DNA from: Novosphingobium sp. JCM 18896
Lineage (GTDB): Bacteria > Pseudomonadota > Alphaproteobacteria > Sphingomonadales > Sphingomonadaceae
Reading direction: 5' to 3'
Assembly (NCBI RefSeq): GCF_025938095.1
Contig: NZ_JAPCZF010000005.1
Coordinates: forward strand, 186,001 to 250,000
Length of the DNA: 64,000 nucleotides
The notes under the pieces were generated by a model. That model did not search any database, was not told where the DNA came from, and saw only the letters and a list, made by a program, of their open reading frames with translations. Both the position numbers and the translations under genes were made by a program. Shown in pieces: positions 33,055-40,493 of the stretch (position 1 is the first letter of the stretch; each line of letters starts with the position of its first letter).

Positions 33055-34062
33055 TTAGATCCGCACGATGGTCTTGCCGATCGTGCGACCGGACATCAGG
33101 TCGATGAAGGCCTCGGGCAGTTTCTCGAAGCCGTCGCGGACATTGGCGAGCGGCTTGAGCCGGCCGTCGGCAACCCATCCGTCGAGCTCGCGCTGTGCGC
33201 GTTCGAGCACCGCGGGATAGTCGTAAGTGATGAAGCCCTGCATCTTGATGCGGTTGACCACGAGCTGCCACAGCGTCTTCACGCCGTGCGGATGATCGGC
33301 GTCGTTGTACTGGCCGACCATGCCGCAGACGGGCACGCGCCCGTGCAGTCGCATCAACGGCAATACCGCCTCGAGCGTCTCGCCGCCGACATTGTCGAAA
33401 TAGACGTCGACCCCTTCGGGTGCGACCTTGGCGATCTCGGCGGCGATGTCGGGGGTGGCGCGGTAGTCGATCGCCGCGTCGAAGCCGAGGCCGCGGATCA
33501 CCTCGGCCTTCTCCGCCGAGCCGACCAGGCCCACGACTTTGCAGCCGTGCGCCCTGGCGATCTGGCCCACGGTCGAACCCGTGGCGCCGGCCGCGGCGCT
33601 GATCACCACGGTCTCGCCGGGCTTGGCCTCGCCGACGGCGAAGAGGCCGACCCAGGCGGTCAGACCGACCGGACCGAGCGCGCCCATGTAGTGATGGAGA
33701 TCGGTGCCCGGTTGCGGGTCCACCACTTCGAGGCCCAGCGCATCGGCGCCGATGACGTAGTGATCGGACCATGTGGCGAAGGCGCGCACCAGGGTGCCGA
33801 CCGGATAGGCCGGATTGTGCGAGACGACGACCTCGCCGAGCGACATGCCGGCGATCGGCGCGTCGATGGCCACCGGCGGCAGATAGCTCGGGCGATCGTC
33901 GAGAAAGCCGCGGATCGCCGGATCGACCGAGCCGACGCGCATCTTCACCAGGATCTCGCCGTCGCCGGGCTGCGGCATCGGCGCCTCGGCCAGCGCGAAG
34001 TCGCTGGGGAGGGGAACACCCTGGGGGCGGCGGACGAGGACGATCTGGCGCACGGTCTCCAT
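33055..34062 (-). CDS. Zinc-free NADP-dependent oxidoreductase (MDR family, copy 3)
   Basis: 335 aa from the ATG at 34062; the frame runs 45 codons further upstream but METVRQIVLVRRPQGVPLPS is the family N-terminus. Rossmann motif VVISAAAGATGSTVGQIARA, then DVYFDNVGGETLEAVLPLM, with no zinc ligands. Predicted NADPH enone reductase, in operon with the SnoaL-like gene at 32602 and divergent from another at 34167. The copies at 21106 and 25478 are clear paralogues. Confidence 0.92.
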   Translation of the reverse strand: METVRQIVLVRRPQGVPLPSDFALAEAPMPQPGDGEILVKMRVGSVDPAIRGFLDDRPSYLPPVAIDAPIAGMSLGEVVVSHNPAYPVGTLVRAFATWSDHYVIGADALGLEVVDPQPGTDLHHYMGALGPVGLTAWVGLFAVGEAKPGETVVISAAAGATGSTVGQIARAHGCKVVGLVGSAEKAEVIRGLGFDAAIDYRATPDIAAEIAKVAPEGVDVYFDNVGGETLEAVLPLMRLHGRVPVCGMVGQYNDADHPHGVKTLWQLVVNRIKMQGFITYDYPAVLERAQRELDGWVADGRLKPLANVRDGFEKLPEAFIDLMSGRTIGKTIVRI

Positions 34063-34166
34063 CACCGGTTCATAGCGCCCGGACGAGGCCCGCACGGCTA
34101 GTTTATTCGCTAGGTTTCGCCATTGCGCGATTGTCCGCAATCTCCGCCCGACCAAGGAGAGGCGCC

Positions 34167-34574
34167 ATGGCCATGACTCACGAAGACATGATCGCATTCG
34201 TCGACCAGCTCTATGCCGCGACCGGGGTGGGGGACTGGGACAAGGCCGCGGCGATGCTGACCGACGATTTCTTCGTCACCGAGGCGGAGGGCCTGCCGAT
34301 GGCGGGAGTCTATCGCGGCAAATATGCGCTGCGCGACCTGTTCATCAAGGTGATGGGCATGCTCGACGTCGCCGCGCTCGATCGCACGCAGACGACTGCG
34401 GGCGGCGACTATGCCGTGACGATCCTGACGATGCGCTTCGCCGATCCCGCGATCCCGCCCGCCGAACTCTGCGAGCTGTTCCGGTTCCGCGACGGCAAGT
34501 GCTGCGAGATCAAGCCTTACTATTTCGACCCGCAGGCGATCGTCGCGGCGGCCCGCGCCAAGACCGCCGACTGA
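34167..34574 (+). CDS. SnoaL/NTF2-like protein (135 aa)
   Basis: Start ATG at 34167 with AAGGAGAGG seven bases upstream. MTHEDMIAFVDQLYAATGVG, then DDFFVTEAEGLPMAGVYRGK and FRFRDGKCCEIKPYYFDP, is the SnoaL polyketide-cyclase-like layout and is closest to ketosteroid-isomerase-like DUF proteins. Divergent from MDR copy 3, so two NTF2-like genes flank one reductase. Substrate unknown. Confidence 0.87.
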   Translation: MAMTHEDMIAFVDQLYAATGVGDWDKAAAMLTDDFFVTEAEGLPMAGVYRGKYALRDLFIKVMGMLDVAALDRTQTTAGGDYAVTILTMRFADPAIPPAELCELFRFRDGKCCEIKPYYFDPQAIVAAARAKTAD

Positions 34575-34695
34575 CGGATGCCCCAGAACGGGGCTTGCGT
34601 GATTGAAGTTCGGGCACGAATTGGCCCGGCCGACGTTCTGTGCATTATGCTGACTTCCTGGGGCGATTCCGCACCTCTCGAGAAAGCCGCCGAAC

Positions 34696-35085
34696 ATGTC
34701 GGTCATTCGCGTTCTTCTGGTCGAAGATGAGCAAGGCATTCAGTTCATCGTCAAGCTCTCGCTGGAGCGAAGCGAGCGTTTCGACGTGACCTCGTTCGAT
34801 TGTGGCGCCACGGCGCTCGAGAACCTGTCGAACTCGCCGGGACGCTATGATCTGGCGCTCGTCGATTTCCGGCTGCCGACGATGGACGGCGTCGATTTCA
34901 TCCGCCAGGCGCGCGCTACGCAGGGCTACGAGGACCTGCCGGCGATCATCATTTCGGCCGCCTTGATGGATCCCGAGCTCAAGGAACTGCAGAAGACCGA
35001 ACTGCTCGGCGTGATCGCGAAGCCGTTCAGCTTTCGCGCGCTGCCCGAGCAGGTGATGGACCTCTATGCCGGCCGGTCCGAGTGA
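34696..35085 (+). CDS. Receiver-only response regulator, copy 2
   Basis: 129 aa: VLLVEDEQGIQFIVKLSL acidic pocket, phospho-acceptor D57 (ALVDFRLPTMDG), S87 switch residue, K109 (VIAKPF). No output domain and no partner kinase next to it. CheY-like or phosphorelay-intermediate role. Lies 2.2 kb from copy 1 but is not a close duplicate. Convergent with the penicillin-binding protein gene. Confidence 0.9.
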   Translation: MSVIRVLLVEDEQGIQFIVKLSLERSERFDVTSFDCGATALENLSNSPGRYDLALVDFRLPTMDGVDFIRQARATQGYEDLPAIIISAALMDPELKELQKTELLGVIAKPFSFRALPEQVMDLYAGRSE

Positions 35086-35115
35086 CGTCGCGGCCGGGTC
35101 CCTAGCCATCGACGG

Positions 35116-37263
35116 CTAGGGGGCGGGTTGCGTCGGGCGGGCTGCGGGCGGGTTCGCCGAAGCCTTGCGCGCGGCTTCGATCTGCGTGCCCACCGTCTCG
35201 ATCGCGCGCCGCGCGGCTTCGCTGGCCCGCTCGATCTTTGCGCGTTGGGCCGGCGTCGCGCCCTCCTGTGCCAGACGGCCCAGCTCCTCGGCGAGCTTCG
35301 GATCGCCGACGTTGATCGAGACGTTGCCGATCTTGCCGCTGAGACCGCCCTTGTCGTCGATCCAGACGCGGACGTCGTCGGCGAGCTTCGCCGGGTCCTC
35401 GGCGGGCGCATCCTGTGGCTGCACCGGACCGCGGGGATTGGCGCGGCGCGGGCGGTCGGCGCGCTTGCCCAGGGCCTCGGCCATGAAGTCGCGCCAGATC
35501 CGTGCGGGCAATCCGCCGCCCGAGACGCCGACCAAGGGCGAATTGTCGTCCCTGCCCACCCAGACGCCGACGACGAGATCGCCGGCGTAGCCGACGAACA
35601 GCGCGTCGCGGCTGTCCTGGCTGGTGCCCGACTTGCCGTAGGCCGGCACGCTCAGCGCGGCGGCGCGCCCGGTGCCTTGCGTGACGACGCGGCGCAGCAT
35701 CTGCTCGATGTCGTCGTGGACGCTCGATGGCAGGCTGTCCTGCCCGTCGAACAGGCTGGCCAGCCAACCCTTCGGCTCGACCTTGAACGGGCGGGGGGCC
35801 ACCGGAAAGCGGTTCGCGGCGATTCCCGCATAGGCGGCGGTGAGTTCGAGCAGGGTCACGCTCGAGGTGCCGAGTGCAAGGCTGGGATCGCCGGTGACCA
35901 GCGGCGAGGCGATGCCCAGTTCGCGCGCCGTGGCGATGACCGCGCGATCACCGACCTTGTCGAACAGCCGCACTGCCGCGACGTTGCTCGACCGCGCGAA
36001 GGCGTCTTCGAGCGTCAGGCTGTCCGAATAGGTGCCGCCGAAGTTCTTCGGTCGATAGCTGCCCGCGGTGATCGGCTGGTTGGAGATCCGGTCGGACGGC
36101 TTCCATCCGTCGTGCAGCGCGGCGAGGTAGACGAAGGGCTTGAAGGTCGAGCCGGGCTGCCGGCGCGCCTGGGTGGCGCGATTGAACGGCGATGCTTCGT
36201 AATCGGTCCCGCCGATCATGGCGACGACCTCGCCGTTCGTGCGCATGGCGACCAGCGCGACCTGGGCCGCGCCGGGTAGGCGGCGTGTCGCCCGGCGAGC
36301 GGCGGCCTGCAGCCGTGCGTCGAGCGTGGTGGTGATCGTCTGCCGCGAATAGCCGACCTCGCTGAGCTTGCGGGCCTGCGGCAGCGCCCAGTCGGCGAAA
36401 TAGGTGCCCGTGGGCAGCACGCTGCGTCGGCCCACTGCCAGCCGCGGGGCCGCGATCGTGGCGGCTTCCTTCTCGGTCAGGCTGCCCGTGGCGATCCTGG
36501 CCTTGAGCACCAGTTGCATGCGCGCCTTCGCGCTCTCGTAGTTGCTGGTGGGGGCGAGGCGGGAGGGCGCCTGGACCAGCCCCGCGAGCATCGCCGCCTG
36601 GCCCGGAGACAGCTTCTCGGGCTGGCGCGAGAAATAGTGGAGCGAGGCGGCGCGCAGGCCATAGGTGTTGTCGCCGAAATAGGCGTTCGAAAGATAGCGC
36701 TCGAGAATCTCGTCCTTGGTCAGCCAGATCTCGAGCCAGAACGCGATCAGCGCCTCGCGCGCCTTGCGCGTCAGGCTGCGCTCGGGCGTTAGGAAGGTGA
36801 ATTTCGCGAGCTGCTGCGTGATCGTGCTGCCGCCCTGGGTGCGGCCCGTGGTCAGGTTGGTCCAGGCGGCGCGCGCCAGGCCACGCGCGTCGATCCCCCA
36901 GTGGCTGTAGAACCGCCGATCCTCGATCGCGAGGAAGGACTGGATGACGTGATCGGGGAGGGCGGCGGTCTTCACCGGCGCTTCGACGAAAGCGCCGTTG
37001 CGCGCGATCGGGGTGCCGTCCGCGGCCAGCAAGGTGATCTGCGGCGGTGCGATCGGTTCGAGCGATTTCGAGAGCGGCGCGGTGATCGCCAGCCAGCCGA
37101 TCAGCAGAAGCAGCGTCAGCGCCGTGCCGGCCGCTATGCGGACTGCCCATTTCCGGCGCCGGCCGGGACGCGCTGGCGATGAGGACGCGACCGGCACCGC
37201 GGGAGATTCATGCGAATTCTCTTCGGGCGCAGATACAGGTTGGAATGGGAGCGGCTCGTCCAT
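35116..37263 (-). CDS. Class A penicillin-binding protein (PBP1-type transglycosylase/transpeptidase)
   Basis: 715 aa from the ATG at 37263 (MDEPLPFQPVSAPEENS); an ATG at 37278 would add five residues. A cytoplasmic tail is followed by a membrane helix (WAVRIAAGTALTLLLLIGWL). The glycosyltransferase 51 domain has FLAIEDRRFYSHWGID (catalytic Glu) and GGSTITQQLAKFTF. The transpeptidase has QPGSTFKPFVY (SxxK), ARSSNVAA (SxN) and YGKSGTSQDS (KSG). The last ~100 residues are a Pro/Ala-rich and charged tail. Polymerises and cross-links peptidoglycan. Housekeeping-like gene inside accessory DNA, 94 bp downstream of the D-aminoacylase-type gene on the same strand. Confidence 0.93.
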   Translation of the reverse strand: MDEPLPFQPVSAPEENSHESPAVPVASSSPARPGRRRKWAVRIAAGTALTLLLLIGWLAITAPLSKSLEPIAPPQITLLAADGTPIARNGAFVEAPVKTAALPDHVIQSFLAIEDRRFYSHWGIDARGLARAAWTNLTTGRTQGGSTITQQLAKFTFLTPERSLTRKAREALIAFWLEIWLTKDEILERYLSNAYFGDNTYGLRAASLHYFSRQPEKLSPGQAAMLAGLVQAPSRLAPTSNYESAKARMQLVLKARIATGSLTEKEAATIAAPRLAVGRRSVLPTGTYFADWALPQARKLSEVGYSRQTITTTLDARLQAAARRATRRLPGAAQVALVAMRTNGEVVAMIGGTDYEASPFNRATQARRQPGSTFKPFVYLAALHDGWKPSDRISNQPITAGSYRPKNFGGTYSDSLTLEDAFARSSNVAAVRLFDKVGDRAVIATARELGIASPLVTGDPSLALGTSSVTLLELTAAYAGIAANRFPVAPRPFKVEPKGWLASLFDGQDSLPSSVHDDIEQMLRRVVTQGTGRAAALSVPAYGKSGTSQDSRDALFVGYAGDLVVGVWVGRDDNSPLVGVSGGGLPARIWRDFMAEALGKRADRPRRANPRGPVQPQDAPAEDPAKLADDVRVWIDDKGGLSGKIGNVSINVGDPKLAEELGRLAQEGATPAQRAKIERASEAARRAIETVGTQIEAARKASANPPAARPTQPAP

Positions 37264-37357
37264 CAGGTGGGCGAGCATAGACGCATAATGCCATGAATGA
37301 AGGCTTGCTGAAACGGCGAGCGGTCGCGCCAAGGCGCCGCGCGCCATTCTCGCCTTG

Positions 37358-39103
37358 TCAGCTGCGCAAAGCGCCGATCGGCACCGTGCGGGAGTCGGTA
37401 CCCGATCGCAGAACCTTGCCCGGCAGGCGCCCGGTGTGCACGCCATTCTCGACGATCACCGTGCCGTTGACGATGACGCGGTTGATGCCCTCGGCATCGG
37501 CGTAGACGCGGTAGGCTTCGGCGTCGCCGGGCAGGTCGTAGCGGAAGTAGGTGCGGCCGCGTCCCACGGTCTCCAGGTCGAAGATCACGAGATCGGCATG
37601 AAAGCCCTCGGCGATCTCGCCGCGATCCTTGAGGCCGAAGTAGCGGGCGGCGCGCTGCGTCATCTGGTGCACGGCCTGTTCGAGGCCGATGACCGCGTGT
37701 TCGCGCACGCCTTTCTGCAGGACCGTCGTCGAAAAGGCGAAGGTGTCGATCATGTCGAGGTGGGCGCCGGCATCCGATGCGCCGATCAGGGTGCGGTCGT
37801 CGGCCCAGACGCGGCCGCGGATGTCCCAGGTGGCCTGGTCGTTGCCGCCCATGTCGAAGGTCATGACGGTTTCGAGGTCGTCGGCGATCGCGACGTCGAG
37901 CAGGACGTCGATGACGCGCTGGCCCTGTTCGGCGGCGATGTCCTCGACGTTGCGGCCTTCGAGCGCCTTGTAGGCCGGCGATCGGATCGAACGCAGCGTG
38001 AGTTTGCCGAGATGCCCCTGGAACGACATCATCGTTCCGCTGGTTGCGAGAAGTTCGGCCTGGCGCGCCATCTCGTCGCGTGTTGCCGGGTCTTTCATCC
38101 GCTCGATCCGCGCCTCGGGCGGCAGGGCGAAGAGATCGCGCCAAATGCCCGGCAGGGCGTGGAGCGCGGTTTGCGATCGCAGGGTCAGGAACGACTGCGG
38201 CGTGGAGGGCACGGTCAGCGCGATGACCTCGCCGCCGCGCGCGCGGGCGAGGTCGGACACCGCGAGTTGCCGGGTGACGCGCTGCTCGGCATCGGGCGCG
38301 CCCGAGACCACGAGGATGTTCCAGTTCACGGGTCGGTCACCGGCGACCGAGAAGTCGGCCATCAGTTCGGCGGTGCCGTCGGGAAAGGTCGTGTCGGGCA
38401 GCAGTTCGAGGCCGGTGCCTTCGTGGTGGCGCACCACGCCGGCGAGCGCGACCAGTTCCTCCGGCGCCGCCCAGCGCGACGGCACCGGCTGGCCGTCGCC
38501 GTCGACGTGGCTCGGCGAGATCGTGGTCGAGAAGCCCATGGCCCCGCCGGCGAGGGATTCGCCGAGGAGCTCCTGCATTGCCTCGATCTCGGCCGAGGTG
38601 GCTTTCTCGCCGACCGCGCGCGGCCCCATGACGATACGGCGGATCGCGGAGTGCCCTGCGAAGAACCCCGCGTTGAGCCCCACGCGGCCATCGAGCCGGC
38701 CGAGGAATTCGGCGAACGACGACCAGTTCCACGGCACGGCCTGGTCGAGCGTTTCGAGCGGCATGCCCTCGACGCGGGCCAGCATCGGCTTGATGTAGCT
38801 CGCGGAGTCCTCGGTCAGCGGCGCGATCGAGAAGCCGCAGAACCCGCCGATCACCGTGGTGACGCCGTGGAAGCACGAGGGGCTGAGCGCCGGATCCCAA
38901 AAGGCCTGGGCGTCGTAATGGGTGTGCACGTCGATGAAACCCGGCGCGACGATGCGGCCGGTCGCATCGATCGTCTCGCGGGCGTCCTCCGCCACCGCAC
39001 CCAACGCGAGGATGCGGCCATCGCGAATGCCGACATCGCCCCGATACTGCGCTCGGCCGGTTCCATCGACGATGGTTCCGCCGGTGATCTTTATGTCCAG
39101 CAT
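37358..39103 (-). CDS. N-acyl-D-amino-acid deacylase-type amidohydrolase
   Basis: 581 aa; GGGGAGAG before the ATG at 39103. Amidohydrolase fold: VAPGFIDVHTHYDAQAFWDP (HxH metal site), GGFCGFSIAP with the Cys used as metal ligand in D-aminoacylases, ASDAGAHLDMIDTF with the catalytic Asp, and a C-terminal composite beta-sandwich (VIVENGVHTGRLPGKVLR). Family members release D-amino acids from N-acyl derivatives; related enzymes act on other amides. No signal peptide, so cytoplasmic. Downstream of the AraC gene on the same strand. Confidence 0.88.
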   Translation of the reverse strand: MLDIKITGGTIVDGTGRAQYRGDVGIRDGRILALGAVAEDARETIDATGRIVAPGFIDVHTHYDAQAFWDPALSPSCFHGVTTVIGGFCGFSIAPLTEDSASYIKPMLARVEGMPLETLDQAVPWNWSSFAEFLGRLDGRVGLNAGFFAGHSAIRRIVMGPRAVGEKATSAEIEAMQELLGESLAGGAMGFSTTISPSHVDGDGQPVPSRWAAPEELVALAGVVRHHEGTGLELLPDTTFPDGTAELMADFSVAGDRPVNWNILVVSGAPDAEQRVTRQLAVSDLARARGGEVIALTVPSTPQSFLTLRSQTALHALPGIWRDLFALPPEARIERMKDPATRDEMARQAELLATSGTMMSFQGHLGKLTLRSIRSPAYKALEGRNVEDIAAEQGQRVIDVLLDVAIADDLETVMTFDMGGNDQATWDIRGRVWADDRTLIGASDAGAHLDMIDTFAFSTTVLQKGVREHAVIGLEQAVHQMTQRAARYFGLKDRGEIAEGFHADLVIFDLETVGRGRTYFRYDLPGDAEAYRVYADAEGINRVIVNGTVIVENGVHTGRLPGKVLRSGTDSRTVPIGALRS

Positions 39104-39203
39104 GCGCTCTCCCCGAGGTATTTCTCGCTATCGACGGACTATCGATCAGCGAGGGCCGCTTTTCTGCGCATTCGGCGCTGCCGAATGGACATGGCGCGCG
39201 AGT

Positions 39204-40256
39204 TCAGTTGAGCGTTGAGCGAAAGCGCCGCGGGGTTTTCCCCGTCCAGCGCTTGAAGGCGCGGCCGAACGCGCCCTGTTCCGAATAGCCGAGCAGATAG
39301 GCGATGTCGTTCAGCGACACTTCGCGCTGTGCGAGATAGGCCTTGGCCGCGGCCATGCGCTTGGCGAGGAGCAGGTCCGAGAAGCTCGCGTCGACCTCGG
39401 CGAGATGCGACTGGAGCGTGCGCGCCGGCAATCCGAGTTTCTCGGCACAACGCTCGATCGAACAGGCGCCCGACGAGAGATCCCCTGCGATGTAGTCGGC
39501 CACGCGGTCGACGATGCCGTTTCTCTGCGCTGCGCGGACCCTGTCGAAATATCCCTTGATCAAAGAGAACACCAGGCGGTCGGCCGACGGCAGCGGGTTT
39601 TCCAGATAACGGCTAAGAAAGCCGATCGCGCTGAAGTCCTTGCCGGGCCGGAACGGGCAACCGAAGGCCTCGCCGATCGCCTCGTAGTCCGACTTCGGCG
39701 TATCGGTCGTCAGGATCACGTAGCTGGGGCGGAAGCCGTCCCCGCCGAGCATTTCGAGGAATTTCAGATTGAGGAAGGCCGCCTGGTAGACGACCTGGTT
39801 CGCCACCACGATGCCGGTCCGGGTGGGCCAGCGCAGTTCGGCGATTTCGCCGTCGCTGACGATCTCGAGCCCGCTTTGTGGTGCGTGGACGACGCGGCCG
39901 TACTCGACCTTGCAGTTCAAGGCCTGGCCGAAAGTGGCGGCGGCGCGGCTCAGCGCGGCGATCGAACCGAACACGTCAGGGCCCTGTCGGCTGGCCAGTC
40001 GGATGCCGAAGAGATTGTCGCTGAAATGGCGGCTGCAGTATTCGAGCAGCCCGACGAGGGTCTCACCCTCGATGTACATGTCGGCGCTGGCGATCGAGCG
40101 GGCGTCGAGCCCGAAGCGATCGAGCGTTTCGATCGGATCGCCGCCCAGCGTGTTGATCAGCGGAATGAAGCCCGTGAGGTGTGACGCGCGTATCTGCCCG
40201 GCCTTCGGCAGCACGTCCAAAGGGTTCTCTATGCAGTAGAAATGGCCGTCATGCAT
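39204..40256 (-). CDS. AraC family transcriptional regulator with AraC-binding-like domain
   Basis: 350 aa from the ATG at 40256, with GGAGGG before it; upstream in-frame ATGs at 40277 and 40328 are weaker. The N-terminal ~200 residues resemble the OruR/ArgR-type ligand domain (FIPLINTLGGDPIETLDRFG). The C-terminal ~90 residues hold two helix-turn-helix units (IERCAEKLGLPARTLQSHLA and LNDIAYLLGYSEQGAFGRAF, then KRWTGKTPRRFR). Placed between the TonB receptor (40494-43172) and the amidohydrolase, both on the same strand, so it likely controls one or both. Confidence 0.92.
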   Translation of the reverse strand: MHDGHFYCIENPLDVLPKAGQIRASHLTGFIPLINTLGGDPIETLDRFGLDARSIASADMYIEGETLVGLLEYCSRHFSDNLFGIRLASRQGPDVFGSIAALSRAAATFGQALNCKVEYGRVVHAPQSGLEIVSDGEIAELRWPTRTGIVVANQVVYQAAFLNLKFLEMLGGDGFRPSYVILTTDTPKSDYEAIGEAFGCPFRPGKDFSAIGFLSRYLENPLPSADRLVFSLIKGYFDRVRAAQRNGIVDRVADYIAGDLSSGACSIERCAEKLGLPARTLQSHLAEVDASFSDLLLAKRMAAAKAYLAQREVSLNDIAYLLGYSEQGAFGRAFKRWTGKTPRRFRSTLN

Positions 40257-40334
40257 CGTTCCCTCCGGCGTGTTCATGCGGCGAGGATGCAGGCGCGAGC
40301 GGCGAATGTCGAGCAACCGCAAGGGCATGAAGAT

Positions 40335-40365
40335 GCGCCCAGACCGGTAGGGCCGGCCTGGGCGC
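40335..40365 (-). terminator. Hairpin downstream of TonB receptor copy 3
   Basis: GCGCCCAG (40335-40342) pairs with CTGGGCGC (40358-40365) around a GC-rich 15-base interior. About 130 bp past the receptor stop on the minus strand. No clear U-tract follows, so termination is uncertain. Confidence 0.4.
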
Positions 40366-40493
40366 AGGTGGTGCGGCGCTCGTCAAGCGGAGGAGGTGTT
40401 GACGGAGAGGCGCACGGTCGGATCGGCAAGCGGCCGAACGACTTTGGTCGCTCCGTCGCGCGATGCGGTTCGCGCGACGGAGAACTCTTCCGG

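Noticed and set aside
1..34600. A named steroid, bile-acid or resin-acid degradation cluster
   Set aside because: The enzyme types fit, but hallmark genes (extradiol dioxygenase, thiolase, hydrolase sets) are absent, so a pathway name would be a guess.
37355..39211. A 618-codon plus-strand frame opposite the D-aminoacylase-type gene
   Set aside because: The minus-strand gene has metal-binding and catalytic motifs plus a ribosome site; the plus-strand product is repetitive and unrecognisable.
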